Shown: piece after piece, positions 5,960 to 7,528 of the stretch
How positions within the stretch are numbered: position 1 is the first letter of the stretch
Layout of the letters: each line of letters opens with the position of its first letter
Assembly (NCBI GenBank): GCA_003641555.1
Contig: QNAT01000050.1
Location: forward strand, 1-7,528
Direction of reading: 5' to 3'
DNA length: 7,528 nt
Origin: Thermotoga sp.
GTDB taxonomy: Bacteria > Thermotogota > Thermotogae > B3-G13
Made by a program: the position numbers and the translations under genes
The notes under the pieces: generated by a model
Database searches by the model: none
The model's input: only the letters and a program-made list of their open reading frames with translations
What the model was told of the DNA's origin: nothing

Positions 5960-7453
5960 ATGAAAATACTTCTTGTTTATCCAGAATATCCAGATACCTT
6001 CTGGAGATTTAGATATGCCTTAAAGTTTATTTCTAAAAAGGCAAGTCTACCACCTCTGGGTTTGTTGACCGTAGCATCGATGCTTCCCAAAGAGTGGGAG
6101 AAAAAACTCGTAGATATGGCGGTAACGCCATTAAGTGATAAAAAGATCAAATGGGCTGATTATGTATTTATCAGTGCTATGTCCATTCAAAAGAAATCTG
6201 TAAAAAAAATAATTGCTAAATGTAAAAGATTGGGGACTAAGATCGTTGCCGGCGGACCTCTCTTTACCAGTAATTATAAGGATTTTGAAGCAGTAGATCA
6301 CTTAGTACTTAATGAGGCGGAGGTCACATTACCGCTCTTTTTAGAGGATCTAAAAAATGGGGTTGCCAAACACATCTATACCACCAAAGAATTCCCGAGC
6401 ATAGAAAAGACACCCGTTCCGCTCTGGGAGATCGTCGATATGAAAAAATATGCCCGCATGTGTATCCAATATTCTCGAGGTTGCCCATTTAATTGTGAAT
6501 TCTGTGATGTTACCTTACTTTTTGGGCACAAGATACGCACAAAGACTAAAGATCAGATGTTAGCGGAATTGGAAAGCCTGTATTCAGAAGGCTGGCGAGG
6601 TGGAGTATTTATTGTTGACGATAATTTTATTGGAAATAAAGGAAAATTAAAAAAGGAAATTTTGCCTGCCATGATCGACTGGATGAAAAGGAGAAAATAT
6701 CCCTTTACCTTTGGCACGCAGGCATCGATAAATCTTTCTGACGATAAAGAACTCATGCAATTGATGGTTAAGGCAGGTTTTGATTCAGTATTCGTTGGTA
6801 TTGAAACTCCAAATGAAGAGAGTTTAGCAGAATGTGGCAAGTTTCAAAACCAAAATCGAGATCTATTAACCAGTGTAAAGAAGATGCAGAAGTCTGGTTT
6901 ACAGGTACAGGCCGGATTTATAGTAGGGTTTGATCATGATTCACCATCGATCTTTGAAAGGTTGATCTCATTCGTTCAGAAGAGTGGAATTGCAACTGCT
7001 ATGGTCGGGTTATTAAATGCTCCTCGTGATACCAGATTGTACTTGCGTCTTGCAAGGGAAAAGAGATTATTGAAAGATGCAACTGGTGACAATACGGATT
7101 TTTCAATGAATTTTATCCCTAAAATGGATTATAATACTCTCATCAGTGGTTATAGAAAGATCATCAGTACGATCTATTCACCCAGGTATTATTCCAAACG
7201 TGTTATGAGTTTTTTAAGAGAGTATAAGCCCCCGAAAAAGAAGTCATTACACTTCTATCCCAGCTCCATTATTGCTTTATTTAAATCTATGTTTTTTCTG
7301 GGTATAATGAAAAAAGAAAGGGTTTATTACTGGAAACTCTTTTTCTGGTCTTTATTCAAACGTCCGCGTCTCTTCCCATTGGCAATTACTCTCGCGATTT
7401 ATGGTTTCAATTTTCGAAAGACTTTCGAAAACTATTTATTGAATATTCATTAG
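5960..7453 (+). CDS. B12-binding-type radical SAM protein, DUF4070/HpnP-like family, substrate unknown
   Basis: A 497-residue protein with two enzyme domains and a hydrophobic tail. The N-terminal region (about 1-140) is a cobalamin-binding Rossmann-type domain. Its family motifs are PPLGLLTVASMLP (31-43), VFISAMSIQ (69-77), VAGGPLFTS (96-104) and VLNEAE (116-121); the DxHxxG cobalt-ligating motif is absent, as is common in this group. The radical SAM core has YSRGCPFNCEFCDV (171-184) with Cys175, Cys179 and Cys182 for the 4Fe-4S cluster. FIVDDNFIGNK (217-227) and FVGIETP (278-284) are further core motifs. Residues 385-425 look like the DUF4070 extension seen in HpnP, the hopanoid 2-methylase. 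The tail (about 430-497) alternates hydrophobic stretches with basic residues. No hopanoid genes are nearby, so methylation of a lipid or other hydrophobic molecule is inference. The start ATG has AAGGAG at 5949-5954, five bases upstream. It stands apart from the por operon. Confidence 0.85.
   Translation: MKILLVYPEYPDTFWRFRYALKFISKKASLPPLGLLTVASMLPKEWEKKLVDMAVTPLSDKKIKWADYVFISAMSIQKKSVKKIIAKCKRLGTKIVAGGPLFTSNYKDFEAVDHLVLNEAEVTLPLFLEDLKNGVAKHIYTTKEFPSIEKTPVPLWEIVDMKKYARMCIQYSRGCPFNCEFCDVTLLFGHKIRTKTKDQMLAELESLYSEGWRGGVFIVDDNFIGNKGKLKKEILPAMIDWMKRRKYPFTFGTQASINLSDDKELMQLMVKAGFDSVFVGIETPNEESLAECGKFQNQNRDLLTSVKKMQKSGLQVQAGFIVGFDHDSPSIFERLISFVQKSGIATAMVGLLNAPRDTRLYLRLAREKRLLKDATGDNTDFSMNFIPKMDYNTLISGYRKIISTIYSPRYYSKRVMSFLREYKPPKKKSLHFYPSSIIALFKSMFFLGIMKKERVYYWKLFFWSLFKRPRLFPLAITLAIYGFNFRKTFENYLLNIH
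7411..7431. repeat. Perfect 21-nt palindrome inside the 3' end of the radical SAM gene
   Basis: TTTTCGAAAG (7411-7420), a single A, then CTTTCGAAAA (7422-7431) form a perfect inverted repeat with a one-base centre. The same bases also give TTTCGAAA twice, 11 bases apart, about one helical turn. It codes for Phe-Arg-Lys-Thr-Phe-Glu-Asn near the end of the radical SAM protein. It ends seven bases before the -35 of the downstream promoter, a position compatible with an operator or activator site. Chance in AT-rich coding sequence is possible. Confidence 0.4.
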
Positions 7454-7467
7454 AATTCGACTATAAT
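7439..7467 (+). promoter_or_regulatory. Sigma-70-type promoter for the gene beyond the window
   Basis: TTGAAT (7439-7444, four of six matches to TTGACA) and a perfect TATAAT (7462-7467) are 17 bases apart, the ideal spacing. The -35 lies within the last codons of the radical SAM gene. Transcription would start near 7474 and give a leader of about 50 bases. This is the best-formed promoter in the window. Confidence 0.55.
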
Positions 7468-7512
7468 TTTGCAAGATTTTATATACTCTTTGAGGTAATG
7501 AAGAGGAACTTT

Positions 7513-7519
7513 AAGGAGG
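7513..7519 (+). promoter_or_regulatory. Strong ribosome binding site of a gene starting at the window edge
   Basis: AAGGAGG is followed by seven bases and then the final two bases AT (7527-7528). If the next base is G, an ATG start sits at ideal spacing. The product cannot be seen. Confidence 0.7.
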
Positions 7520-7528
7520 AGATAAAAT

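Noticed and set aside
1..7528. Mobile elements, CRISPR arrays, defence genes, tRNA or rRNA
   Set aside because: No transposase, integrase, spaced repeats or RNA gene signatures are visible on either strand.

Overview
The window reads as an ordinary stretch of chromosome from an anaerobic, probably thermophilic and probably uncultivated bacterium. All seven recognisable genes lie on the + strand. Prepilin peptidase and MurJ point to a bacterium with peptidoglycan and a type IV pilus or type II secretion type of surface machine. The four-subunit pyruvate:ferredoxin oxidoreductase points to anaerobic ferredoxin-based metabolism. From memory, its subunits resemble Thermotoga POR closely in motifs and length, but I cannot assign a phylum, and this operon is shared widely between lineages.

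Layout. Positions 1-394 hold the 3' end of a helical-repeat (TPR-like) protein, joined by an ATGA overlap to a prepilin peptidase (391-1152). A short gap with a good Shine-Dalgarno (SD) sequence leads to murJ, which starts at TTG (1180-2724). A gap of about 157 bp (2725-2881) holds two TATAAT boxes and a leader with mutually exclusive RNA pairings. It feeds the porG-porD-porA-porB operon (2882-5879), whose genes overlap or are 12-15 bp apart. A perfect 13-bp hairpin (5888-5917) closes the operon. A B12-type radical SAM enzyme of the DUF4070/HpnP-like kind follows (5960-7453). The last 75 bp hold a promoter and a strong ribosome binding site for a gene that should start at the window edge.

How the genes work together. 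PorA and PorB carry the thiamine-diphosphate chemistry, PorD relays electrons through two 4Fe-4S clusters to ferredoxin, and PorG completes the enzyme, oxidising pyruvate to acetyl-CoA and CO2. The upstream genes are envelope functions and appear to be a separate transcription unit. The radical SAM gene is probably its own unit and may modify a lipid or other hydrophobic molecule; its substrate is unknown.

I see no mobile element, CRISPR array, tRNA or rRNA, and no clear new multi-gene system. The observations most worth a second look are the leader of the por operon, the uncharacterised radical SAM enzyme with its hydrophobic and basic tail, the MurJ variant lacking the usual arginine pair, and a perfect palindrome just upstream of the last promoter.
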